NCBI GenBank assembly: GCA_943349825.1
Contig: CALQZQ010000004.1
Coordinates: 1 to 51,865, forward strand
Direction: 5' to 3'
Length of the DNA stretch: 51,865 bases
Source: Candidatus Peribacteria bacterium
GTDB taxonomy: Bacteria > Patescibacteriota > Gracilibacteria > UBA1369 > 2-02-FULL-48-14
The notes under the pieces were generated by a model, which was not told the origin of the DNA, made no database searches, and was given only the letters and a program-made list of their open reading frames with translations. Of the stretch, positions 40,975 through 49,151 are shown piece by piece. The position numbers and the translations under genes are program-made. The stretch's first letter is position 1; every line of letters starts with the position of its first letter.

Positions 40975-41495
40975 AAACTAAGGCTTTTACTCTCATTGAA
41001 ACCTTGATCGCCATCACGCTGATGACCGTGGTGATCACCGCTGTAACTGGACTTATTTTGACCACCTTGCAAGCCAATGCGCGCAATTTGCGTAGTTTGC
41101 AGGCCACTTTGTTGGCGCAAGAGGGTTTGGAGGCGCTACGCTATATGCGGGATTCCAATTGGTTGCAGAATTACGATTGGGATGGCGGTGACGCCCTGTG
41201 GGGTGAGAATTTTGAGGCGGGTACGAGTGGGAAAACGGTGTATTTACAGTCTACGGCGTGTACTTCTGTTTTATCTTCGCACCCGTGTTTTGAACTTTCT
41301 ACGAATCCGGATGATGCGGAAGTGACCTTGGAGGGTGGTATGGTTTTTGAGCGCAGTTTGGCCTTGCTTGCAGTGACGGAAGCCGACGGAACTCTCAATT
41401 CGAACGAAAGTGAAGTGACTGCCACGGTGACTTGGGAAGAACGTGGAGTGGACCGATCCATTCAGCTCTCTACTTATTTGACCAATTGGAAATGA
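40971..41495 (+). CDS. Type IV prepilin-like protein 2 (PilV/GspI-like)
   Basis: 174 residues. MKTKA-FTLIETLIAITLMT carries the prepilin peptidase site and Glu5. Next comes ATLLAQEGLEALRYMRDSNW, typical of PilV/GspI-type minor pilins. ATGA overlap with the previous gene. Confidence 0.85.
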   Translation: MKTKAFTLIETLIAITLMTVVITAVTGLILTTLQANARNLRSLQATLLAQEGLEALRYMRDSNWLQNYDWDGGDALWGENFEAGTSGKTVYLQSTACTSVLSSHPCFELSTNPDDAEVTLEGGMVFERSLALLAVTEADGTLNSNESEVTATVTWEERGVDRSIQLSTYLTNWK

Positions 41496-42148
41496 ACACT
41501 CGCTTGAAATCGCCGGCGTTCACTCTGATTGAAATGATCGTTGCGATCACGGTGTTTTCCATTTTCATTGGTTTCGCGATCTCCGCTTTTTTGAGTTTTC
41601 ATCGTGCGGACCAGGAGGCTTTGGTGGACCGCAGTTTGATGATGGAGGCCGGGCAGGTCATGGATATTCTGACGACGGACATCAAAGAAAATAAAATTGA
41701 TTATGAGTATTATGATGATGGCTCGGGTTCCCCTTTTACTTTTACTTTTCCCTTTACCGTTGAGCTTGGTGATCATGTCTTGAATGAATCCGTGCTCGTG
41801 CTGCGGAGTGTGGACGGGCTTACCCGCACCGTTTACACTTGGGACTCGGATCCGGATGTATTAGGGTTGACGGTGCAAAAATTCGACATGACTGATGTGA
41901 CGAATCCCGTTGCACTGGATGGCTACACCGACCCTTTGCCCATGACTTCTGATCATGTGTATTTGAATGATGTGAATTTCCGTATTTTCCCAGATGTGGA
42001 CCCTTACGATCCCGAGAATGCTTCTGATGACGCTACGGCTTTTCAGCCCGTGGTGACTCTCAATTTGATTTTTGCTGCTGAGGGCCGCGTGCGAGAAGAA
42101 GTCACTTTGCCGCTGCAAACCACTGTCACTAGCCGTTTTTATCAATGA
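41492..42148 (+). CDS. Type IV prepilin-like protein 3 (PilW/GspJ-like)
   Basis: 218 residues from ATG 41492, which overlaps the previous stop (ATGA). Signal MNTRLKSPA-FTLIEMIVAI with Glu5, then SLMMEAGQVMDILTTDIKEN, in the style of PilW/GspJ minor pilins, and a beta-rich C-terminal domain (SVLVLRSVDGLTRTVYTWD). Probably part of the tip complex with prepilins 1 and 2. Confidence 0.85.
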   Translation: MNTRLKSPAFTLIEMIVAITVFSIFIGFAISAFLSFHRADQEALVDRSLMMEAGQVMDILTTDIKENKIDYEYYDDGSGSPFTFTFPFTVELGDHVLNESVLVLRSVDGLTRTVYTWDSDPDVLGLTVQKFDMTDVTNPVALDGYTDPLPMTSDHVYLNDVNFRIFPDVDPYDPENASDDATAFQPVVTLNLIFAAEGRVREEVTLPLQTTVTSRFYQ

Positions 42149-43092
42149 AAAATTTTAAGCTCCATTCTCGGGCAAGTGCGCTGTTGGTCTCGTTTTTCTT
42201 GATGAGTATTTTGGTGCTGGTGGGAATGGCGGTTTCGGTGCTGGTGCTTCACGATTTGCGTGCCAGTCGAACCATGGTTTCCGGGACCCAGGCTTTGTAT
42301 GCTGCGGAAGGGATGACTGAATTGGGTCTTCAGTCGCTGAAGGACAATTTGCCGGGTTACGAAGAGGCTGGCCTCACGGATTTTCTCTTCTTGAACAGTG
42401 CGGTGGCCACGCTGGTGGTGCACGCGCGGGAATACGATGTGCCTTGTGACGAGCAGGGAGATGACTGGCGAGCCTTGGTTCAAAATGAGTCCATTCAAAT
42501 TCCTTTGTTTGCTCAAACGGCAGCCGATGGAACTACGGTGAAGATCAGTAACTTTTACGTGGAATTTTATGTGGCGGATTCCGAAGGTAACGCGACGTTT
42601 GCTCCTAGTAATGACGTTCTGCGCTGGAAAATTTTGGGACTAGTGAATGATACGGGTACTACTCAAGCGGTTTCTGAGTATATCCCGCTGGATAGTGGTA
42701 GTAGTACAGGTGCGTCCGTATTTGGCACGGACCCGGAACTGGTGGATGCCTCGGCTCCTACTGGTTATAAATATGGAAAATTTTATAATAATGCCGGTGG
42801 TTTTGGCAGTATCTTGGAACCGTACTATTCCATCGAAACTTTCTTACAGGATCACAGCTACAGTTATTTGGTCCTCACGAATGTGGTGACGCGTGAGTAT
42901 GAAAACACCATTTATTTCCGTTTCCATAGTCAGGATGAAATGGGGGTTTGTGAGTATGTGAAATTGGCTTCTACGGGAAAGGGGCCTAACGAGGATACTC
43001 AGCAGGAACTCACTACTCTGGTGAAAGAAGGCGAAAATCTGCCTGTTTTTGATTTTGTGCTCTACCACACTGGCGAATACACGGCACCGTGA
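42145..43092 (+). CDS. PilX-like minor pilus protein
   Basis: 315 residues. A hydrophobic N-terminal helix without FTLIE signature (ASALLVSFFLMSILVLVGMA) is followed by ALYAAEGMTELGLQSLKDNL, a region seen in PilX/GspK-type proteins that cap the pilus. The large C-terminal domain is beta-rich and unrecognised. ATGA overlap with the previous gene makes this the end of the seven-gene pilus operon; the next gene is on the other strand. Confidence 0.75.
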   Translation: MKNFKLHSRASALLVSFFLMSILVLVGMAVSVLVLHDLRASRTMVSGTQALYAAEGMTELGLQSLKDNLPGYEEAGLTDFLFLNSAVATLVVHAREYDVPCDEQGDDWRALVQNESIQIPLFAQTAADGTTVKISNFYVEFYVADSEGNATFAPSNDVLRWKILGLVNDTGTTQAVSEYIPLDSGSSTGASVFGTDPELVDASAPTGYKYGKFYNNAGGFGSILEPYYSIETFLQDHSYSYLVLTNVVTREYENTIYFRFHSQDEMGVCEYVKLASTGKGPNEDTQQELTTLVKEGENLPVFDFVLYHTGEYTAP

Positions 43093-43117
43093 TGATTCGA
43101 CTCGAGCTGCTTAGGTG

Positions 43118-44740
43118 TTAGGCTCTAGCCGCTTTTTCTTTTAGCCCAGCGAGTTGTTTGAGTTGCGCTATGTTTTGAGCGGTATGTGTTCCAATTGAGC
43201 TTGCACTCCACCCCATGCTGATAGCTGCTTTTGATACGTACCTTGCAAAAGACATTTCCTGACCATTTTGTAGTTTTGCTGTCGTGTCGCTTTGTTTTGT
43301 GTCCAAATCAGCAGCAGCAATGGGAGGATTCCTTAGGGACCCAAAGGCCTCAAGGTCTGATCGTACATTACTTGCATTGTTAAAATAGTGCTGGTTTAGG
43401 GCTTCATATCCCGCCGTTTTTTTCAATTCCTCTAAAATAATACTCCTTACGCTTGAACATTCGCTAGTATCCATTGCTAATCCCAGCGCCACTGCGGCTT
43501 TGTTTAGATACGTACCGAAAGTCAGTTTTTCTTTATTGGGTAATTCTGCTTTTATCCTGATTTGGTGTAGACTGACGGTCAAATCCAGGGCCGTTGTTGC
43601 TGCGTGCCCCCCCTGATTGACGAATGCCTCCAAATCCGCTCTTACAGAATCTCTGTCCTTAAAATGCTTTTCGTTTAAAAGGTCCAATCCAGCCCTTTCT
43701 TTGAGTGTTTTTAAAACATCAGCCTTTATAGAGATCGCTTCACGTGCAGTTTTAGCAATACCCATGCTTTTTGCGGCTTCGCATAAATACACTCCAAGTG
43801 ATATAAATTTGCCATTGGATAAGTTTGCTTTTCGATTTAGTTCTTTTGTTGTTAGGCATAGCTCTATGCCTTCAATGGGTGGGTTACTGGCTGCAGCGAA
43901 TGCTTCTAAGTCTGCTCGTATGTAGTTTGGGTTCTCAAAATAAGTCGAATCTAGTTTTAGATTTTGTTCGGTAGGATTTTTAGGTTTTTGGAGTATTTGC
44001 TTGATCGTTTGTTTATGATTTTCCGGCCCTTCCCATATGAAATGTTGGATGAGTGGGTCCTCTTTTAGCTCGTCTTTATTTTTTTTGGCCTGAATTAGTG
44101 CTGATTCTTCATTTTCACTTTTGAAAATGAAGCTTCTATTTCCCACCTCGTTACATACTAGAATGTAGTATCCCGTTTCTCCTGCCTTTATTAACGTGTA
44201 TGGAGTTTTCCTCAACATGTTTTCTGAGACGATTCCATCTATTATGTCGCCTTCCTTCAGGGTGATGCCCAGCTCCATCAAGGCTTCTATTGTCAGCTTG
44301 AGACGCTCGGTTTTTGTGAATTCTAGGGTTCGATCTGAAGGTATACCTGAGCGGATTGGGCCATTTCCTCCGTTGCTTGGGACTAGAACGTCCGCTACAT
44401 TTTGGGTTATTCTCTCTATTAATTCGTCAATTCCTTCCATTTGTTGGACCGCTTCGGCGGGCGCTTCAGTTTTAGGCATTTGGCTTATAGCCATTTGCTG
44501 TACTTTTGCGGCTTCTTCTAAAATGGATGGGGGAAGTGAGCCTATCCTATAGTTGGGATTCATCCCTAGAGGGTGCTGACCAATTTTTAGTGTTTTTGAT
44601 AAGTCACCGTTTATTTGAATAGCCACTATACCTGCGATCTCTCTGAGACTATAGAAAGGCTTATTGCCCCCCTCGAAAGGAAGAGAGCGTGGTTCTCGGG
44701 GAAGACAGTCCTCGAATTTTGGGTAGTGGTCTGAACTCAT
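43118..44740 (-). CDS. Protein of unknown function with three about 88-residue internal repeats
   Basis: 540 residues, not recognised. The N-terminal 250 residues hold a region ERLKLTIEALMELGITLKEG and YTLIKAGETGYYILVCNEVG (beta-rich). From about 270 three repeats follow, each with a start like YFENPNYIRADLEAFAAASN, a middle with KANLSNGKFISLGVYLCEAA or LPNKEKLTFGTYLNKAAVAL, and an end like LKTLKERAG. Shared skeleton: F-x4-xxxRxDLEAF ... L-xNxxxxxFxxYLxxAAxxxG ... LKxxAG. No signal peptide or membrane helix. More A/T-rich than flanking genes. The repeats suggest a binding scaffold, perhaps for nucleic acid or repeated proteins; this is inference. Confidence 0.75.
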   Translation of the reverse strand: MSSDHYPKFEDCLPREPRSLPFEGGNKPFYSLREIAGIVAIQINGDLSKTLKIGQHPLGMNPNYRIGSLPPSILEEAAKVQQMAISQMPKTEAPAEAVQQMEGIDELIERITQNVADVLVPSNGGNGPIRSGIPSDRTLEFTKTERLKLTIEALMELGITLKEGDIIDGIVSENMLRKTPYTLIKAGETGYYILVCNEVGNRSFIFKSENEESALIQAKKNKDELKEDPLIQHFIWEGPENHKQTIKQILQKPKNPTEQNLKLDSTYFENPNYIRADLEAFAAASNPPIEGIELCLTTKELNRKANLSNGKFISLGVYLCEAAKSMGIAKTAREAISIKADVLKTLKERAGLDLLNEKHFKDRDSVRADLEAFVNQGGHAATTALDLTVSLHQIRIKAELPNKEKLTFGTYLNKAAVALGLAMDTSECSSVRSIILEELKKTAGYEALNQHYFNNASNVRSDLEAFGSLRNPPIAAADLDTKQSDTTAKLQNGQEMSFARYVSKAAISMGWSASSIGTHTAQNIAQLKQLAGLKEKAARA

Positions 44741-44746
44741 GTATGT

Positions 44747-44774
44747 ATTATAACATGTATTCTCGTCTAGTCAA
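44747..44774 (-). promoter_or_regulatory. Promoter of the three-repeat protein
   Basis: TTGACT (44769-44774), 16-nt spacer, TATAAT (44747-44752, full consensus), exactly six nt before the ATG at 44740. The strongest example of the leaderless layout in this window. Confidence 0.8.
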
Positions 44775-44785
44775 CGTACGGACCT

Positions 44786-44813
44786 TTGGAGGTTCAAGGC
44801 CTTGTGTTATTCT
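44786..44813 (+). promoter_or_regulatory. Promoter of metG
   Basis: TTGGAG (44786-44791), 16-nt spacer, TATTCT (44808-44813), 10 nt before the ATG. Divergent from the promoter at 44747-44774. Confidence 0.5.
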
Positions 44814-44823
44814 CGTTTTACTG

Positions 44824-46269
44824 ATGCCTAAATTTTACCTGACCAATGCGATTGCGTACGTGAATGCGGGCCCACACATGGGGCATGCGCTGGAAGCTGT
44901 GCAAGGAGACGCTTTGGCGCGTTATCACCGCATGATTGGCGACGAGGTGTATTTTTTGGTGGGGACGGATGAGCATGGCAGCAAAATTCAACAAGTGGCC
45001 AAAGACAAGGGCATGGAGCCCCAGGCGCTCGCAGATATGAATGCCGCTTTGTTTGTGGATTTTCATAAAAAAGTGAACGCTTCCAACGATGATTTTATTC
45101 GTACGACCAGCGAACGACACAAGGAGGGCGCGCGCAAAATTTGGGAACTGATTGAAGCGGCGGGCAAGTTTTATGACAAAGAATACGAAGGAAAATACTG
45201 TACTGGCTGCGAAGCTTTTATTTTGGACAAGGACTTGGTGGAGGGACTTTGCGCTATCCATAAGCGCGCGCCCGATGTGCTCAAAGAAAAAAACATTTTC
45301 TTCAAATTGTCCGATTACTCCGAGGCGATCAAAGCCAAAGTGGAATCTGGAGAGCTGGAGATTCGTCCTGCTTCGCGTCGCAATGAATTTTTATCTTTTC
45401 TCAAAGAAGGGCTTCAGGATGTGAGTTTTTCGCGTCCTAAAAAAACCTTGTCGTGGGGGATTGAAGTGCCGGGTCATGAAGACCAAGTGATGTACGTGTG
45501 GTGCGATGCACTGACCAATTACATGACGGCGCTGGGTTATGCAGAAGACAGCGAACTCTACAAAAAGTTTTGGCCGGCGGATGTGCATTTGATTGGAAAA
45601 GACATCATTCGTTTTCATTGTGGGATTTGGATTGGAATGCTGATGGCCGCGCAATTGCCACTGCCCAAGGCGGTTTATGTGCACGGTTTTGTGACCAGTG
45701 AAGGGCAAAAAATGAGCAAGTCACTCGGGAATGTGGTGGATCCCATGGAACTTTTGGAAAAATATGGAGCGGACCCGGTTCGCTACTACTTGCTGCGTGA
45801 AATTCCCAGTGACGACGATGGCGATTTTTCACGTGAACGTTTTGCGGTGGTTTATAAAGACGAGCTCCAAAACACCATTGGAAACTTGGTGCGCCGGGTG
45901 CTCACCATCGCTACGAAAAGTTTTGAAGGAAAAATGCTGCAAGGAGACGGCCATTTTAATGAGCGAATCGACGCGGCTTGGGAACGCTACCGTGAGCATT
46001 TTGAAGCCTTCAACATCAAGGGTGCTTTGGAAGCTATGGTGGAATTGGCACGACTCGCCAATCTTTATGTAGACGAAGAAAAACCTTGGGTACTCGCTAA
46101 AACAGATTTGGCTCGTCTTGAGGTGGTGATGGGAAATTTGGTGGTGCTCATTCGAGTGCTGGGTGAAATGCTCGAGCCCGTTTTGCCCGAGACCGCAGAA
46201 AAGATCCTCACACAAGTGGGCAAGGACTCTTTGGTGCTAGGAGATGCGTTGTTCCCGCCTATTGACTGA
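44824..46269 (+). CDS. metG: Methionyl-tRNA synthetase
   Basis: 481 residues from ATG 44824 (MPKFYLTNAIAYVNAGPHMG). Class I enzyme charging initiator and elongator tRNA-Met. HIGH region NAGPHMGHALEAVQGDALAR, VGTDEHGSKIQQ, the single zinc knuckle CTGCEAF...CAIH (about 125-145), KMSKS in SEGQKMSKSLGNVVDPMELL (about 300) and a helical anticodon domain. The C-terminal tRNA-binding (Trbp111-like) domain found in longer MetRS is absent, as in other short bacterial forms. The 3' end overlaps the convergent lipoprotein gene by 11 bp. Confidence 0.97.
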   Translation: MPKFYLTNAIAYVNAGPHMGHALEAVQGDALARYHRMIGDEVYFLVGTDEHGSKIQQVAKDKGMEPQALADMNAALFVDFHKKVNASNDDFIRTTSERHKEGARKIWELIEAAGKFYDKEYEGKYCTGCEAFILDKDLVEGLCAIHKRAPDVLKEKNIFFKLSDYSEAIKAKVESGELEIRPASRRNEFLSFLKEGLQDVSFSRPKKTLSWGIEVPGHEDQVMYVWCDALTNYMTALGYAEDSELYKKFWPADVHLIGKDIIRFHCGIWIGMLMAAQLPLPKAVYVHGFVTSEGQKMSKSLGNVVDPMELLEKYGADPVRYYLLREIPSDDDGDFSRERFAVVYKDELQNTIGNLVRRVLTIATKSFEGKMLQGDGHFNERIDAAWERYREHFEAFNIKGALEAMVELARLANLYVDEEKPWVLAKTDLARLEVVMGNLVVLIRVLGEMLEPVLPETAEKILTQVGKDSLVLGDALFPPID

Positions 46270-46609
46270 CCATGGCATTGGCAAGCTCGGAAGCGTCTAC
46301 TCCCTTTTCGCTGAGGGCAGCTCCACAAGTGGCGGTGAGGGTGTCGCGGGCGGTGGCGCTCACGGTGTTCAGTTCCTCTGTGCCTTGAATGCTAGTGAGA
46401 TAATCGTCGATGTCGGAAGCTTGTTCGAAGCCGTATTTCTTCATGATGGCGTCGCTTTCTTCGGACATGGTGTCTATTTTGCTGGGGTCTTCAAAAATGA
46501 TGCAAGCCGTTTCAGCCATGGCTTTTCCAGCGTTTTCGGCCATCGAAGCAGGTCCACAAGCGGTTAAAAGTACTGCAGCAGTAAGCAAGAGAGCGAAACG
46601 TTTCTTCAT
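46259..46609 (-). CDS. Small lipoprotein with conserved Cys pair
   Basis: 116 residues from ATG 46609 (MKKRFALLLTAAVLLTACGP), lipobox LLTAC (Cys18). The mature part is helical (IDTMSEESDAIMKKYGFEQA) with two further Cys residues (TACIIF and TATCGAAL) that could form a disulphide. Not recognised. It follows the pilin-like operon by 44 nt on the same strand and may be its last gene. Confidence 0.75.
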   Translation of the reverse strand: MKKRFALLLTAAVLLTACGPASMAENAGKAMAETACIIFEDPSKIDTMSEESDAIMKKYGFEQASDIDDYLTSIQGTEELNTVSATARDTLTATCGAALSEKGVDASELANAMVSQ

Positions 46610-46653
46610 GTAAGGAGGTTTAGAAATGAATGGAGGTCGGGTCCAGTCTACCC

Positions 46654-47070
46654 TCATCCTGTGGAAGAGTCCACTTGCAGAATAACAGAGATTACGCCTT
46701 GTACGATGGCGTAGGAAAAGAGAATGGTGATGAGCCCCATCAGGGACCAGAATATGCCGCGTTTACCGCGTTCAATGCGTTCATCTTTACCGAAGGCCAG
46801 AATGTAATTGGCTCCTGCCAAGATGATGAAAATTACGGCGATAGAGCCCATGAAGAGCAGTACTTGGCTCACCAAATTTCCTACATAGAGAATCAAAGTT
46901 TGTGTGGCGGCTGTTTCCGGATGATCTTCGCTGATGGCTTCTGCGGCGGTGCTTTCGGGCAGGTTGTCGGGTCGTAAGTAATCGGGCAACTGGATCACGG
47001 CCATGGCAGAGGGGCTGGCCGTAGTCAGTATTGTGAACAGTCCACAGCTGAGCAGAAGTTTTTTGATCAT
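46654..47070 (-). CDS. Type IV secretion pilin-like membrane protein (one module)
   Basis: 138 residues. Signal peptide (about 1-24), then two membrane helices with a short basic loop: QVLLFMGSIAVIFIILAGAN, YILAFGKDERIERGKRGIFW, SLMGLITILFSYAIVQGVIS. The module TM - G-x3-4-I-x-AK/GK-x2-I - TM matches VirB2-type T4SS pilins as annotated in CPR genomes (T4SS_pilin family; recognition is mine, not searched). ATGA overlap with the upstream gene. Confidence 0.75.
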   Translation of the reverse strand: MIKKLLLSCGLFTILTTASPSAMAVIQLPDYLRPDNLPESTAAEAISEDHPETAATQTLILYVGNLVSQVLLFMGSIAVIFIILAGANYILAFGKDERIERGKRGIFWSLMGLITILFSYAIVQGVISVILQVDSSTG

Positions 47071-47912
47071 TCGCTGGTGTCGTTAAGATCTGTGAAGACT
47101 TCATCGGTGTTGTCTGTGGGACTGTCGTCCAATTGTAAAGTGGCGATACCGTAGATGATGGCATACCCCAGTGAAACGAGGACTAGAGCCATGGATGAGT
47201 AAAGAATGATGTTTTTCGCCTTGCCTACTTCCTCTTCGTTTCCACGGCCAATGACCATAAGGGTGCCTCCATACATGAGGGAAATGAAGACGAGGAAGCC
47301 CACCATGTACATGATGTTGGTCACCGCTGCGGGTACGATTTCACCTAAAAAGTCTCCGTTGGGGAGCGAAACGCGGCCCTGATCATCCTGATCTTCAATG
47401 AAGGTTTTTTCGTCCGGCATCAGGAAGTTGATGTCTTCATCTACGTTCACGGCGTGGGCGCTGGGAATGAAGAAACTAGTGCTCTCTGCTGCTTCTTCTG
47501 CGGCGTCGTTACTGGAATTGGGCAGAGCAATGGACACCACAATGGACACGATTCCGTAGGCAAGAATGGTGATGAGAAAGCCCAAAAGGCCATACCGTAG
47601 ATTGGTTTTGGCTCGATTGAGTTGATCTTCTTTTCCGTAGGCGGTGAGCATTTGTATGGCGGAAATCAAGATACCGGCAAAAGCGGCCAAACCGAGTAAA
47701 CCAATCCCTATGTTGATGGCTTTGGGGATTCCTGTGGCCAATAAATAATCTTGAACGCCACTCCCGGTGGTGGTTTGCGTGGGGCCGGGCATGAATTCTG
47801 GCTGAGGAATGACGGGTATGTCTGTGGCCTGGGCCAAGCCTGTGAGCAAGGGCAGGAGCATGGTGGAGAGCAGGGCCAAGATCGTCACGAAAATGAGGAT
47901 TTTTTTGATCAT
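47067..47912 (-). CDS. Type IV secretion pilin-like membrane protein, tandem two-module
   Basis: 281 residues. A signal peptide (LLSTMLLPLLTGLAQA) is followed by two copies of the pilin-like module: IQMLTAYGKEDQLNRAKTNL with a following GLLGFLITILAYGIV (about 85-130), and GTLMVIGRGNEEEVGKAKNI with YSSMALVLVSLGYAII (about 215-260). An acidic linker (about 150-195) separates them. A fused dimer would place two subunits at fixed stoichiometry. ATGA overlaps on both sides couple its translation to both neighbours. Confidence 0.78.
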   Translation of the reverse strand: MIKKILIFVTILALLSTMLLPLLTGLAQATDIPVIPQPEFMPGPTQTTTGSGVQDYLLATGIPKAINIGIGLLGLAAFAGILISAIQMLTAYGKEDQLNRAKTNLRYGLLGFLITILAYGIVSIVVSIALPNSSNDAAEEAAESTSFFIPSAHAVNVDEDINFLMPDEKTFIEDQDDQGRVSLPNGDFLGEIVPAAVTNIMYMVGFLVFISLMYGGTLMVIGRGNEEEVGKAKNIILYSSMALVLVSLGYAIIYGIATLQLDDSPTDNTDEVFTDLNDTSE

Positions 47913-48688
47913 GAGAAGAAGTCTGGATTGATGGTGTAGAGAATCAAAGATGAAACGAAGAGCAGCACGATTCCTCCGATGGCTTGTAAGATTTTGGTTT
48001 TGGCTTCCGAAATGTCGCCACTCACTCCCGAGAGTGAGATTTTGATTCCTTGGAAAATGATGGTTCCCACGGCCATGCTGCCCACGGCAAAGGCACCCCA
48101 GGTGTAAATTTGCTTCACGAAGAGCTTGAGGAGGCCTGTCCCTGATTCAGCAATCAACCATTGGCGTTCTTGGCAGCCTACCCCTGCTTCTGTACAGGTT
48201 TTGTAATCATCCGTGTAAACGGTTCTCGTCTCCCTGCAACTGATTTTGCTGAGGTCAGTGGGGTCTGATTGGTAGTAGACGAAACAACAGGTGCCTTGGA
48301 AGACGCCCATCACAAAAGTATTGTCGTCCAACGTTACATTGGGGGCAATGGGTTCGGTGATTTCGGAGACGATCTTTCCTTCGGCACTGCAGTCGCCTTT
48401 TTCCAGTAAACTTGTGGTGGGGTTAGTCTCACCACATTCCCCCCCTCCATTTTCTGATCCGTATTTGATGGTTTTTTCTAGGTTGCTCGCGAAGGCTTGA
48501 TAGTCTGCGTCTGTAGCGAGTGATGTTGTGGAACTGGCCACTTTATGCGACTGGCTACAAAGCCCTGCAGTATCCCAAGCGCCATCGTCGGTGCCGGATT
48601 CTTCTTCGTCATCGGCAGCCGCCATGAAAGGCGCAGCGAAGGCCGCTAGGTAGGAGACCAAAAATAGAGTGAAGAGTTTACGTTTCAT
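47909..48688 (-). CDS. Type IV secretion pilin-like protein with large Cys-rich N-terminal domain
   Basis: 259 residues. Signal peptide (about 1-24), an extracytoplasmic domain of about 150 residues with about ten Cys (LCSQSHK, GGECGETN, KGDCSAEG, GTCCFVYY, ISCRETR, KTCTEAGVGCQERQ) likely forming disulphides, then the pilin module IKISLSGVSGDISEAKTKIL with LQAIGGIVLLFVSSLILYTI. The Cys-rich head could be an adhesin or cap. It shares one nucleotide with the stop of the upstream gene (TGATG). Confidence 0.75.
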   Translation of the reverse strand: MKRKLFTLFLVSYLAAFAAPFMAAADDEEESGTDDGAWDTAGLCSQSHKVASSTTSLATDADYQAFASNLEKTIKYGSENGGGECGETNPTTSLLEKGDCSAEGKIVSEITEPIAPNVTLDDNTFVMGVFQGTCCFVYYQSDPTDLSKISCRETRTVYTDDYKTCTEAGVGCQERQWLIAESGTGLLKLFVKQIYTWGAFAVGSMAVGTIIFQGIKISLSGVSGDISEAKTKILQAIGGIVLLFVSSLILYTINPDFFS

Positions 48689-49134
48689 CAGTAGAAAAAA
48701 GATTGAACAAACGTGACAAGGTAGTAAGCCGAGAAGGCCACGAGTAGGCCGATGATGGACTGCAGTAAGATGCTTTTGGCTCGGTCGATTTTGCTTACTT
48801 CTCCGTTGGCTATGGTCATGAGGATGCCGGCGTAGAAAATCGTCACAAAGGCAAAGGTACCGATGGTGAGTAGTAGAATGTTGATTATGCGCAATATGAG
48901 TGCAGCGGCAACAGAGCCAGCGGCTTCGGAATCTTCTTTGATTTCATCGGCCAAGGCGGTGCTTCCTCCCAGGTTTTGACAATCTTCCACGTTCAAAATG
49001 TCGAAGGAGGAAAAGTGTTCTTGGCTATCGGTGCTGGTGCTCGTGCTCTCGGGACAGTCGTCGGCAAAAGCCAAGGGAAGTGATCCCCATAGGGTTAAAC
49101 TGAGCAGTGCGGCGAGGAGCACTTTTCGGGCCAT
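48688..49134 (-). CDS. Type IV secretion pilin-like membrane protein (one module)
   Basis: 148 residues. Signal peptide (about 1-24), a short domain with two Cys, then the module: ALILRIINILLLTIGTFAFV, GILMTIANGEVSKIDRAKSI, LLQSIIGLLVAFSAYYLVTF. It is the first pilin-like gene after the ATPase, 17 nt behind it. Confidence 0.75.
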   Translation of the reverse strand: MARKVLLAALLSLTLWGSLPLAFADDCPESTSTSTDSQEHFSSFDILNVEDCQNLGGSTALADEIKEDSEAAGSVAAALILRIINILLLTIGTFAFVTIFYAGILMTIANGEVSKIDRAKSILLQSIIGLLVAFSAYYLVTFVQSFFY

Positions 49135-49151
49135 ACGTGTTTTGGCGTGAA

